DNA of 40,551 bases from Ruminococcus sp. (GTDB lineage: Bacteria > Bacillota > Clostridia > Oscillospirales > Ruminococcaceae). Position 1 is the stretch's first letter. Every line of letters begins with the position of its first letter. This document shows positions 31,638 to 39,457 of the stretch, piece after piece. The stretch spans positions 1 through 40,551 of the forward strand of contig JAFTPG010000022.1 of assembly GCA_017463375.1 (NCBI GenBank), read 5' to 3'. The notes below the pieces were generated by a model. It did no database searches. It was given only the letters and a program-made list of their open reading frames with translations, and had not been told where the DNA came from. Made by a program: the position numbers and the translations under genes.

Positions 31638-33715
31638 TTTTTCAGCTCTCTTTCGTATCCGCAGTCAGGCTTTTCGCAGATAAGTCTGCCGGATTTTCCG
31701 CCCTTAACAAACAGCGAGCTTCCGCAGTCGGGGCATTTTTCCTCTGACGGCACGTTCCATGTCATAAAGTTGCAGTCGGGATATCCCTCGCAGCCATAGA
31801 AGCTTCTGCCCTTCTTGGATTTTTTCAGCAGCATCTTCTTTCCGCAGAAAGGACAGCAGCCCTCTGTCTCCTGAACGATTTTCTTAGTATTCTTGCACTC
31901 GGGGAAGCCTGGACATGCAAGGAATTTTCCGTACCGGCTGTACTTGATTACCATATTCTTTCCGCACAGCTCGCATACGATATCAGTTTCCTCATCGGGA
32001 ACCTTGACTCTTTTGCCATCCATAGCCTCTTCCGCCTTCTGAAGAGTAGCATAGAAGTCGTCGTAGAACTCATGAAGCGAGCTTACCCAATCCTTTTTGC
32101 CGTTTTCAACCTCATCGAGGTCAGTTTCCATTTTAGCCGTGAAGTTAGCGTCAACGATATTTTTGAAGTGCTCCTTCATCAGCTCCGTAACAGCCTCGCC
32201 GAGATTTGTCGGCTTGAGCTGTTTGCCCTCATGCTCAACGTACTGACGAGCGGTGATCGTTGTAATCGTCGGAGCATAGGTACTCGGACGGCCGATTCCG
32301 TTTTCCTCGAGAGCCTTGATAAGTGACGCTTCGGTATATCTTGCGGGAGGCTGAGTAAAATGCTGATTTCCTGCAATGGATTTCAGCTTCAGCTTGTCGC
32401 TTTCCGACAGAGGAGGAAGCATCTTCTTGTTCTCCTCGGCAGTATCGGCAGATTCCACATAAAGAACAGTAAATCCGTCGAATTTAACGGAATATCCCGA
32501 AGCTCTGAAAATACAGTTATTAGCTGCAATGTCCACGGAAACAGTATCAAGCAGAGCATTTGCCATCTGGCTTGCGATAAAGCGCTCCCAGATAAGCTTA
32601 TAGAGCTTGAACTGGTCGGAAGTAAGGCTTGACTTGACTCTCTCGGGAGTAAAATCGGGCATTGAAGGACGAATAGCCTCATGAGCGTCCTGAGCATTAT
32701 TCTTAGACTTATATACTCTCGGCTCGGGAGGAAGATAGTCCTTACCATAAACTGTCTCTATATACTGAGCTGCCGAAGCCTTTGCTTCATCTGAAATTCT
32801 CAGGCTGTCGGTTCTCATGTAGGTAATCAGTCCGACTGCACCTACGCCCTCGATATCGACGCCTTCGTAAAGCTCCTGAGCAGCTTTCATTGTTCTTTTT
32901 GCGCTGAATCCGAGCTTTCTCGAAGCCTCCTGCTGGAGCGTCGAAGTAATGAACGGCGGTGCAGGCTGTTTCTTGGTTACTCTTTTTCTTACGGATTTTA
33001 CAATATATTCAGCGCCCTCGAGGTTCGCAAGCAGATTATTTGCCTCAGCTTCGTTGGGAATCTCGAGCTTCTTGCCGTCAACCGAAACAAGCGACGCTTC
33101 AAATACTTTTCTTGAACCGGGAGCTGTGAATTTTGCGTCAATCGACCAATACTCCTTGGGCACGAATCTGCGTATTTCATTTTCCCTGTCAACAACAAGT
33201 CTCACCGTCACTGACTGAACTCGTCCTGCGGAAAGACCTCTCTTGACCTTTTTCCACAGAAACGGACTGAGCTTGTATCCGACAAGACGGTCGAGGATTC
33301 TTCTCGCCTGCTGTGCATTTACAAGATCCACATCTATCTTGCGGGGATTTCCCATTCCTGCCTTAACTCCGCTTTTGGTAATCTCGGTGAAAGCCACACG
33401 ATTGCTGTCATCCATATCAAGGTTAAGCATATGTGCAATATGCCATGAGATCGCTTCTCCCTCACGGTCAGGGTCGGTTGCGAGATATATTTTATCGCAC
33501 TTTTTGGCACGTTTTTTCAAGTCCTTGATAACGTCTTCCTTGCCCTTCATATCGGTATACTGCGGCTGGAAATCGTTTTCCGTATCTACGCCGAGCTTTG
33601 ATTTCGGCAAGTCACGGACATGACCCATTGACGCCATAACCTCGTATCCGGGACCGAGATATTTCTGTATTGTTTTTGCCTTTGCAGGCGACTCTACTAT
33701 AACTAAATCTGACAT
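31634..33715 (-). CDS. topA: DNA topoisomerase I
   Basis: 693 residues. The Toprim domain starts IVESPAKAKTIQKYL and contains DPDREGE (81-87). The active-site Tyr is Y299 in GLITYMRTDS. The last 120 residues hold three Cys4-type zinc ribbons (CELCG...CPGFPEC, CPFCG...CEGYPDC, CPDCG...CEKPDC). The enzyme relaxes negative supercoils behind polymerases. ATG 33715 is preceded by AAGGGG. dprA-topA-trmFO is a conserved order in Firmicutes. Confidence 0.98.
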   Translation of the reverse strand: MSDLVIVESPAKAKTIQKYLGPGYEVMASMGHVRDLPKSKLGVDTENDFQPQYTDMKGKEDVIKDLKKRAKKCDKIYLATDPDREGEAISWHIAHMLNLDMDDSNRVAFTEITKSGVKAGMGNPRKIDVDLVNAQQARRILDRLVGYKLSPFLWKKVKRGLSAGRVQSVTVRLVVDRENEIRRFVPKEYWSIDAKFTAPGSRKVFEASLVSVDGKKLEIPNEAEANNLLANLEGAEYIVKSVRKRVTKKQPAPPFITSTLQQEASRKLGFSAKRTMKAAQELYEGVDIEGVGAVGLITYMRTDSLRISDEAKASAAQYIETVYGKDYLPPEPRVYKSKNNAQDAHEAIRPSMPDFTPERVKSSLTSDQFKLYKLIWERFIASQMANALLDTVSVDIAANNCIFRASGYSVKFDGFTVLYVESADTAEENKKMLPPLSESDKLKLKSIAGNQHFTQPPARYTEASLIKALEENGIGRPSTYAPTITTITARQYVEHEGKQLKPTNLGEAVTELMKEHFKNIVDANFTAKMETDLDEVENGKKDWVSSLHEFYDDFYATLQKAEEAMDGKRVKVPDEETDIVCELCGKNMVIKYSRYGKFLACPGFPECKNTKKIVQETEGCCPFCGKKMLLKKSKKGRSFYGCEGYPDCNFMTWNVPSEEKCPDCGSSLFVKGGKSGRLICEKPDCGYERELKK

Positions 33716-33752
33716 TAATACTTTACCCCTTATATTGAAAAATTCCGGAAAT

Positions 33753-35033
33753 TCAGCAAAGCCCGAACATTTTTCCCGGAAGCGCTCTGATCACGCCGAG
33801 CAGCTCCAGCTCGGTAAGCTCCGAAACAAGCTCCTCAGCGTCGACTTCAAGCTTATTGGCAATTGCATCCGCATGATTGTTTCCGCCTGAGATTTCATCT
33901 ATTATACGCTTCTGAATCTCGGTAAGTGATTCATAAAGCTCTGTATCCGGTGCCTTTTTTTCGGCAAGCAGTTCCTGAACTGAGGATTCCTCATCAGCCG
34001 GAGCTTCCGCAGAGCTATCAGCAGATCTCTGCTTTTTAGTGCGCTGCTTCGGAGCTTTATTTTCATCATCCGTACGCATTCTGCGTGCAGAAAGCTCTCT
34101 TACTCCAAATGTACTGATTCCATCGTATGTATCAAAGCGAATTTCGCTGTCATTTGCTCCGCCGATCCTGAAGCAGTCCAGTATATCCGACGCTGAATAC
34201 AGCGCAGAAGCTCCGTCTCTGAGCAAAGCTGAGTTTCCCGAAAAGCTCTCGCTGAAAATGTCGGCAGGCGGCAGACAGAAAACCTCCCTGCCCTGTTCGA
34301 GAGCAAGACCTGCTGTTATAAGCGAGCCGCTTTTGCGTGCGGCTTCAAACACGATTGTAATTTTTCCGAGTGCGGCAAGAATCCTGTTTCGCTTCGGAAA
34401 ATTCGGAGAGTGCGGCGGAGTTCCCGGAGGATACTCAGAAATAAACAATCCTCCGTTTGAGAGTATCGCCTCTCTGTGGCGGAAATTATCTCTCGGATAA
34501 TCCACATCCAGTCCGCATCCCATTACACATACTGTCGGACGGTTCACCGATACAGCTGCAAGGTGGGTGGTGATATCAATTCCGACCGCAAAGCCGCTTA
34601 CAATAACTATTCCGCTTTTTGCAAGCTCACGGCATATCCTGTCGGCGGCATACAGACTGTAGTCCCCTGCACGGCGTGTTCCGACTGTTGTAACCGTTCT
34701 TGTTCCGCTCAGGCAGGAAATGTTACCCTTATAATAGAGAACTGCCGGCGGATTTAATATATGCCTGAGCTGGGTAGGATATTCAGCGTCACTGTAGCCG
34801 ATTATTCCGATTCCGAGCTTTTCGCAGTATTTCATATGCTCAACGGCATTATCAATATCTGTACTTTTAACGCTGCGAAGCTCGGTTTCATTAAGTCTAT
34901 CGTTCAGCGAGCCTGATGAAAGCTCCTCATAGGCTTCCTTTGCGTTCTCGAAAAGACGCATAGCCTCCCAGATACGCCGGTTTCCGGCACCGAAAACCAT
35001 TGAAAGCCACAGCCAGTATTTAGTATCTCTCAC
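33753..35033 (-). CDS. dprA: DNA-processing protein DprA
   Basis: 426 residues from GTG 35033, preceded by AAGGAGG at eight bases. A longer frame into the methylase gene is rejected. The Rossmann-like DNA-binding core includes VTTVGTRRAGDYS, IVSGFAVGIDITTHLAA, VMGCGLDVDYPRDN, ISEYPPGTPP, FPKRNRILAALG and ARKSGSLITAGLALEQGREVFCLP. An N-terminal helical region (1-70) precedes it. After a charged linker (about 310-365), a winged-helix domain ends the protein. DprA loads RecA on incoming single-stranded DNA in transformation. Most Firmicutes keep it even without known competence. Confidence 0.96.
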   Translation of the reverse strand: MRDTKYWLWLSMVFGAGNRRIWEAMRLFENAKEAYEELSSGSLNDRLNETELRSVKSTDIDNAVEHMKYCEKLGIGIIGYSDAEYPTQLRHILNPPAVLYYKGNISCLSGTRTVTTVGTRRAGDYSLYAADRICRELAKSGIVIVSGFAVGIDITTHLAAVSVNRPTVCVMGCGLDVDYPRDNFRHREAILSNGGLFISEYPPGTPPHSPNFPKRNRILAALGKITIVFEAARKSGSLITAGLALEQGREVFCLPPADIFSESFSGNSALLRDGASALYSASDILDCFRIGGANDSEIRFDTYDGISTFGVRELSARRMRTDDENKAPKQRTKKQRSADSSAEAPADEESSVQELLAEKKAPDTELYESLTEIQKRIIDEISGGNNHADAIANKLEVDAEELVSELTELELLGVIRALPGKMFGLC

Positions 35034-35046
35034 AGTGCAGACCTCC

Positions 35047-35844
35047 TTAATCCTGACGGCTTCGTGAAAGCTCCCACATAACGATTCCGGCAGCCATTGC
35101 CGCATTCAGAGAGTTTATGTTTCCGCACATAGGAATGGTAATTCTTCTGTCACAGCGCATTGACGTTTCCCTGGGGAGACCGTTGCCCTCGTTTCCGATA
35201 AAAACAGCCTGTCCGCCCTTAAAGCCGCAGTCCGTGATTTTTTGTGCGTCGGTATCTATGACGGAAGCGCAGGTACAGATATTATGCTCTCTGAGCATCT
35301 CAAAGAGAGCATCCTCATTATTTTCAATACAGATATTCGTTCTGAAAACAGACCCCATTGTTGAGCGGATAACCTTCGGGCTGTACAGGTCACACGAACC
35401 TGACATAATGATTCCGTCCATTCCAAGAGCGTCAGCAGTACGGATGATCATGCCGGCGTTGCCGGGGTCCTGGAGTCCGAAAAGAACGATATACTTGCCG
35501 TTTTCAATAAATTTCATTTTTCTGTCCGCAGGAATACGGCAGATTGCAAAGACGCCCTGAGTCTGGGTAGTCGAAGCGATTTTATTTCCAAGCTCATTTG
35601 AAATGACAACAGTTTTTGTATTCCTCAAATCAGCCTGAAAAAGAGCTTCACCGAATTTATCAGCAGCGTTTTTTGTTATGATAAGATGAGTTATACCGCT
35701 GTCCTCACGGAGAGCGTCCTCGACGATACGGAGTCCCTCCAACACGAATAAGCCGTACTCGAGCCTGTCTTTTTTGGAAGACGAGAGTCTCTGATACAGC
35801 TTGACAACGGGATTATCCTTTGAAGTAATTATATTGTTAAACAA
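35047..35844 (-). CDS. TrmH/SpoU family RNA 2'-O-methyltransferase
   Basis: 265 residues from TTG 35844, preceded by GGAGGTG at nine bases. A frame to 35889 starts inside the rplT terminator region. The N-terminal substrate-binding domain (SKDNPVVKLYQRLSSSKK, then FVLEGLRIVEDAL) is followed by the knotted SPOUT domain with motif 1 DPGNAGMIIRTADALG, motif 2 VFIGNEGNGLP and motif 3 IPMCGNINSLNAAMAAGIVM. It methylates ribose 2'-OH, probably in 23S rRNA. The exact site is not deducible. It begins the long cluster that runs down to leuS. No convincing promoter is visible in the 38 bases before it. Confidence 0.93.
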   Translation of the reverse strand: MFNNIITSKDNPVVKLYQRLSSSKKDRLEYGLFVLEGLRIVEDALREDSGITHLIITKNAADKFGEALFQADLRNTKTVVISNELGNKIASTTQTQGVFAICRIPADRKMKFIENGKYIVLFGLQDPGNAGMIIRTADALGMDGIIMSGSCDLYSPKVIRSTMGSVFRTNICIENNEDALFEMLREHNICTCASVIDTDAQKITDCGFKGGQAVFIGNEGNGLPRETSMRCDRRITIPMCGNINSLNAAMAAGIVMWELSRSRQD

Positions 35845-35882
35845 ATAAATTAGCACCTCCGAACACTTACAGGCAATACAAC

Positions 35883-35914
35883 AAACCACGCTCTTAATAT
35901 AAGGAGCGTGGTTT
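35883..35914 (-). terminator. Terminator of the infC-rpmI-rplT operon
   Basis: A perfect 11-bp stem, AAACCACGCTC (35883-35893) with GAGCGTGGTTT (35904-35914), with ten bases in the loop. On the minus strand TTT then GTTGTATT follows, a modest T tract. It lies ten bases after the rplT stop. Confidence 0.85.
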
Positions 35915-35924
35915 ATAAGTACGA

Positions 35925-36278
35925 TTAAAGAGCAGCCTTAGCCTTCTCAACGATAGCTGTGAAACCAGCAGCGTCATTAATAGCAATCTCGGAGAGCATC
36001 TTTCTGTTGAGAGTGATGCCAGCCTTCTTGCAGCCGTTCATGAATGTTGAGTAGTTCATGCCGTTCATCTTAGCAGCAGCTGAAATTCTAGCGATCCAGA
36101 GCTGTCTGAAGTTTCTCTTCTTCTGCTTTCTGCCGACATAAGCGTAGTTGCCTGACTTCATTACAGCCTGTTTAGCCATCTTGAAGTGCTTGCTCTTAGC
36201 GCCGAAGTAGCCCTTTGCAAGCTTGAGAGTTTTATTTCTTCTCTTGCGAGTCATCATTGCACCTTTAATACGTGCCAT
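35925..36278 (-). CDS. rplT: 50S ribosomal protein L20
   Basis: 117 residues, the exact family length, highly basic. [21 protein letters not shown], minus its last residue, is the extended tail that reaches into 23S rRNA, followed by the globular part ([34 protein letters not shown]). bL20 is needed early in 50S assembly and represses its own operon by binding the infC leader in Firmicutes. It is the third gene after infC and rpmI, and a terminator follows. Confidence 0.98.
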   Translation of the reverse strand: MARIKGAMMTRKRRNKTLKLAKGYFGAKSKHFKMAKQAVMKSGNYAYVGRKQKKRNFRQLWIARISAAAKMNGMNYSTFMNGCKKAGITLNRKMLSEIAINDAAGFTAIVEKAKAAL

Positions 36279-36316
36279 AGTCTTTTACCTCCAAAAATAA
36301 AATTACGGGAAAATGA

Positions 36317-36520
36317 TTACATGTAAGGAACGAGCTTCTTAATTGTAGGAGCGTTTGTGCTGTCGCAAACACCTGCGTTACGAGCGATTCTCTTACGCTT
36401 TGTATCCTTCTGAGTAAGTCTGTGTCTCTTGTTAGTGTGCTGGTACTTTACCTTACCGCTTCCTGTAACCTTAAAACGCTTTTTAGCGCCCGAATGAGTT
36501 TTAACTTTAACCTTTGCCAT
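36317..36520 (-). CDS. rpmI: 50S ribosomal protein L35
   Basis: 67 residues, very basic, with the family opening [19 protein letters not shown] and the [12 protein letters not shown] segment. It is a small 50S subunit protein. AAGGAGG precedes ATG 36520. It sits between infC (34 bases) and rplT (38 bases), in the canonical order. Confidence 0.98.
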   Translation of the reverse strand: MAKVKVKTHSGAKKRFKVTGSGKVKYQHTNKRHRLTQKDTKRKRIARNAGVCDSTNAPTIKKLVPYM

Positions 36521-36554
36521 TGTATAATCCTCCTTATTTAGAACAGGTTAGTTC

Positions 36555-37073
36555 TTACTTTGCTGCCTTGGGAGAGACGAACATTACAATGCTTCGACCT
36601 TCCATTTTAGCTGGCTTTTCTACTGTGCCGACACCTGAAACTGCCTCTTTGAAGCGTTCAAGCAGCTCTTCTCCGAGCTGCGGATGAGCAATAGCTCTTT
36701 TGCGGAATCTTACAGAGACCTTGAGCTTATCTCCGCCCTGTAAAAACTTCACAGCCTGATTAACCTTAGTTTCAAAATCGTGAGTGTCGATAGTAGAAAA
36801 CATTCTGATTTCCTTGATAGAAACAACCTTCTGATTCTTTCTTGCTTCCTTTTCGCGCTTAGCCTGCTCGAAGCAATACTTGCCGTAGTCCATGATTCGG
36901 CACACCGGCGGAGTTGCCTGCGGAGCAATCTTCACGAGGTCAAGATTCTTTTCAAAGGCTATTTTCTGAGCGTCTCTGGCTGATAATACACCGAGCTTTG
37001 TTCCATCAGCGTCGATTACGAGAATTTCCTTATCTCTTATCTCTTCGTTGATCTGCAGTTCCTGTTTGCTAAT
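36555..37073 (-). CDS. infC: Translation initiation factor IF-3, ATT start
   Basis: 172 residues. The N-terminal domain contains QINEEIRDKEILVID and VKIAPQATPPVCRIMDYGKY, and the C-terminal domain contains EIRMFSTIDTHDFETK and the RFRKRAIAHPQLG segment. IF3 keeps the subunits apart and checks the start codon in the P site. The start is ATT at 37073: GGAGG lies eight bases before it, and no ATG, GTG or TTG fits that spacing. A frame to 37142 would pass back through the attenuator hairpin. AUU starts on infC are known and allow IF3 to repress itself, because IF3 discriminates against such codons. The L20 leader adds a second control. Confidence 0.95.
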   Translation of the reverse strand: MSKQELQINEEIRDKEILVIDADGTKLGVLSARDAQKIAFEKNLDLVKIAPQATPPVCRIMDYGKYCFEQAKREKEARKNQKVVSIKEIRMFSTIDTHDFETKVNQAVKFLQGGDKLKVSVRFRKRAIAHPQLGEELLERFKEAVSGVGTVEKPAKMEGRSIVMFVSPKAAK

Positions 37074-37229
37074 AGTCAGCACCTCCAAGCACCTTAGTAA
37101 ATAAAACAAAAATGAGTGCAGAAACAGTCTGCACTCATACAATACGCACTTATATCTTAAAAGAAAAGAACATATTGACCGTTTCAGCTCTGCCTAACGG
37201 TGAGAACGCAGGGGTTCTGCTTTGTTTAC
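37074..37229 (-). promoter_or_regulatory. L20-type attenuator leader of infC-rpmI-rplT
   Basis: An untranslated leader of about 155 bases precedes infC. It contains an intrinsic terminator (37101-37138) and, upstream, complementary parts such as ACCGTT/AACGGT that can fold into the region bL20 recognises in Firmicutes leaders. When bL20 is in excess, it is expected to favour the terminator and stop the operon. The match to the L20 leader family rests on gene order and the terminator, not on a covariance search. Confidence 0.75.
37101..37138 (-). terminator. Attenuator terminator in the infC leader
   Basis: Minus strand: ATGAGTGCAGA and TCTGCACTCAT form a perfect 11-bp stem around CTGTT, followed by TTTTTGTTTTAT. 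It lies just before the infC ribosome binding site, so read-through is required for expression. Confidence 0.92.
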
Positions 37230-37235
37230 TGCATT

Positions 37236-37264
37236 ATTATACACCATAATATTCCGCATGTCAA
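37236..37264 (-). promoter_or_regulatory. Consensus sigma-A promoter of the infC operon
   Basis: Minus strand: TTGACA (37264-37259), exactly 17 bases, TATAAT (37241-37236). Both hexamers are perfect. The strong promoter combined with an attenuator fits ribosomal-protein control. Confidence 0.95.
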
Positions 37265-37296
37265 GTGAATTTGTATTTTTCGTGATTATGCACAAA

Positions 37297-37914
37297 TCAG
37301 AAGTTGATCAGGCTCTTAATTTTATCCCATACAGCAAATCTTACACGATATTTTTCTGGATTATGCATGATATCCTTTTCTTCCTCATCGAAGAACTCTT
37401 CCTCGGCTTCCTTATCATCTGTTACATCCTCTTCACAGGCTGCCGGAATGCAGAGCGGCGGATACATTACACACCACCAGTTATGTCCCTGAGCCTCGCC
37501 GATTTCCACACGCAAAGCGGTATACTCCCCTGCCGGCATTGTTATATCTCCGTAAACGCGCTCATCAAAGTACATATCCGTGATTTCCGCATTCACCGCC
37601 GCATGACAATTCTGCTCACGGAGAGTTTCCTCGGCAATCTGCTCTATAACATCAATATTCACCTCAGCCTTTGCCTGAGTTATTGAATCCGCATCTCCGA
37701 AAATCTCGCTGCTGCGTTCAAGAAGAGCGTCCCGCACACTCAGCTTCAGGCCCTGGTCGTATTCGCTGTCGGAATTCGCAAGAATATGAAGTCTGAGAAC
37801 GTTATCTCTCAGCTCGTCGAGCTTTCTGCCGTCTCCTATAAATGAAAAGATATTTGAAATCGCTATGGAAAGAACAAGTCCTGCTCCCATTACTGCACAC
37901 GATAATTTTTTCAT
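37297..37914 (-). CDS. spoIIR: Stage II sporulation protein R
   Basis: 205 residues from ATG 37914, with GAGGTG upstream; GTG 37923 would add three. A signal or anchor segment (about 3-25) precedes the family hallmark RLHILANSDSEYDQGLKLSVRDALL and, later, PAGEYTALRVEIGEAQGHNW with the paired Trp and PPLC. SpoIIR is secreted from the forespore and triggers SpoIIGA to activate pro-sigma-E in the mother cell. Its presence implies that the lineage encodes at least part of the sporulation pathway. It lies 48 bases after the DUF3048 gene. No convincing sigma-F promoter was found in that gap. Confidence 0.93.
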   Translation of the reverse strand: MKKLSCAVMGAGLVLSIAISNIFSFIGDGRKLDELRDNVLRLHILANSDSEYDQGLKLSVRDALLERSSEIFGDADSITQAKAEVNIDVIEQIAEETLREQNCHAAVNAEITDMYFDERVYGDITMPAGEYTALRVEIGEAQGHNWWCVMYPPLCIPAACEEDVTDDKEAEEEFFDEEEKDIMHNPEKYRVRFAVWDKIKSLINF

Positions 37915-37962
37915 CCGTATCACCTCGTTAAAGATGATTGGACATTTACGGAATTTTATTCA

Positions 37963-39078
37963 CTATGAAAAAGAAATTATTTTATCGCTTCCGATAATTC
38001 CGATATAGCTCTCGCCTACGTTGACCGTAAGCTCGCTTCCGTCGGCAGCATAAAACTCTATCGGAGAGCTTTCACTCGGCTTGCTCCAGGTAATAGTCTG
38101 TGCTCCGCCGTTTGAGATATAATATCCTGTTCCTCCGCTGAGACCGATATCAAGAAGATATCCGTCATACGAGCCGACGTATGTCTGAAGCACAAATACA
38201 TTCTCAAATGCAAGCTGAGTGCCTGTTTTTCCGTCAACATGAGGAGCTCCCGAATGGAGCTTTAAGTAATTGCCCGATGCGGCATCGTAGCTGAATGTAC
38301 TGAAATATTCATTCGAGAAATTGACTGTAACTGTATTGGCTGTCATTTCGGACGGAGCAGCTTTTTCTCCGGAGAGAGCAAAATTAAAGCATGTTCCGGA
38401 ATTCTCGGCATTCACATCCGTTCTGAAACCTTTTGCCGCTATCTTATCCGCAAGCTCCGAACCTTTAAGATATCCTATATGCTCCGATGAATACGACGCT
38501 GCTCTTTCTTGGTCACGGTAAAAGAGTCCTGATTCATACTCGCCGTCGAGATGGTCGATGCCTGTTCTGTTCAGCGTATCAAGCGCAATCGACTTATCCG
38601 AACCCCAATGGCAGTAAATTGCATCCATTCCAAGACTTATGAGCGGATAGTAATAACGGCAGCTTCTTACCGAGCAAACATCCGGAACTGCTGTATAATC
38701 CGCATAGACTGCCATGAGACGGGTGATTCCTCCCTCAACGGGAAGCTCATAAATAATGTCAGCCTGTTCGATTCCGTACTGCGGAAGAGCCTCCTTGATA
38801 TTATTCACCATAACAGCCACCGGTCTTTTTCCTACCGCAGCAGCGTTGTAGCCGATTTCGCCTGTAAGCGGATTGATCTCCTCCGAAACAGGAGGCTGTA
38901 CCGTTTCTTCAATGGCTGTGGCTTCATTGCTTTCTATTTCGGATGCGGGGGCTTCTGTGACTACGATTTCAGAAGTCGCCGTACCTCCTGCAACATTCGT
39001 ATTCGGTGTAGTTTCGCAGCCTGCCGCAGAAATCAGCATTGCCATTGCCGCAGCTGCGCTAATTGCTTTTTTTAACAT
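37963..39078 (-). CDS. DUF3048 domain lipoprotein (YerB-like)
   Basis: 371 residues from ATG 39078, with GAAAGG upstream. The signal peptide ends in the lipobox ISAAGC (Cys near residue 20), so it is a lipoprotein. A Thr/Glu/Ser-rich spacer (about 22-65) precedes the DUF3048 core, with NPLTGE, RPVAVMVNNIKEALPQYG, ADIIYELPVEGGITRLMAVY, VCSVRSCRYYY and, later, YCHWGSDKSIA. The C-terminal third includes VDGKTGTQLAFENVFVLQTY. The family is common in sporulating Firmicutes (B. subtilis YerB). Its function is not established. It is upstream of spoIIR and probably co-transcribed. Confidence 0.9.
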   Translation of the reverse strand: MLKKAISAAAAMAMLISAAGCETTPNTNVAGGTATSEIVVTEAPASEIESNEATAIEETVQPPVSEEINPLTGEIGYNAAAVGKRPVAVMVNNIKEALPQYGIEQADIIYELPVEGGITRLMAVYADYTAVPDVCSVRSCRYYYPLISLGMDAIYCHWGSDKSIALDTLNRTGIDHLDGEYESGLFYRDQERAASYSSEHIGYLKGSELADKIAAKGFRTDVNAENSGTCFNFALSGEKAAPSEMTANTVTVNFSNEYFSTFSYDAASGNYLKLHSGAPHVDGKTGTQLAFENVFVLQTYVGSYDGYLLDIGLSGGTGYYISNGGAQTITWSKPSESSPIEFYAADGSELTVNVGESYIGIIGSDKIISFS

Positions 39079-39457
39079 AGTAAAACCTTTCTTTTGCGGA
39101 CGCATCCTCCATTTTCACGGAAATGCACGCAGAATACACATATTGCCTTTAAAAGGACTATGTAAGTATACTATAATGCTATTAAGTGTATGTGTATTTT
39201 CTAAAGATATAATGTAAATAACTCATTTCTTATTTACATTATTTACCGTAAAATCCATTTTTCTCCTTTATGTGACATCCGAAAATACTGCCCTGTTCAT
39301 CATTTTCTGATACACAATACAGCGGAGGATTGTCAATTTTTCCGAGTTCATACCGCTTTATTCTTGATAATAGCACAATTTTACGATGAAAAAGGGGTAC
39401 TATTTTCCGATAAGCTGTATTATCATTATAATAAAACACTGAAAAGAGGTTAACACA
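39079..39457. other. Intergenic region between divergent DUF3048 and LRR genes
   Basis: 379 bases without a convincing gene. It holds a perfect 12-bp inverted repeat (39209-39242), a short TTTAC-C-GTAAA palindrome immediately after it (39242-39252), and a TATAAT at 39427-39432 that could be the -10 of the LRR gene, although its -35 (TTTCCG) is poor. It is AT-rich. A minus-strand frame at 39239-39439 has no ribosome binding site and is not accepted. Confidence 0.6.
39209..39242. repeat. Perfect 12-bp inverted repeat, 10-base spacer
   Basis: ATAATGTAAATA (39209-39220) and TATTTACATTAT (39231-39242) are exact reverse complements. No T tract follows on either strand, so a terminator is unlikely. 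It may be an operator for a dimeric regulator acting on the DUF3048-spoIIR unit or the LRR gene. Confidence 0.7.

Noticed and set aside
39239-39439. 66-residue minus-strand frame in the DUF3048/LRR intergenic region
   Set aside because: GTG start with no ribosome binding site, ordinary composition without motif, and it covers the likely LRR promoter and part of the inverted repeat.
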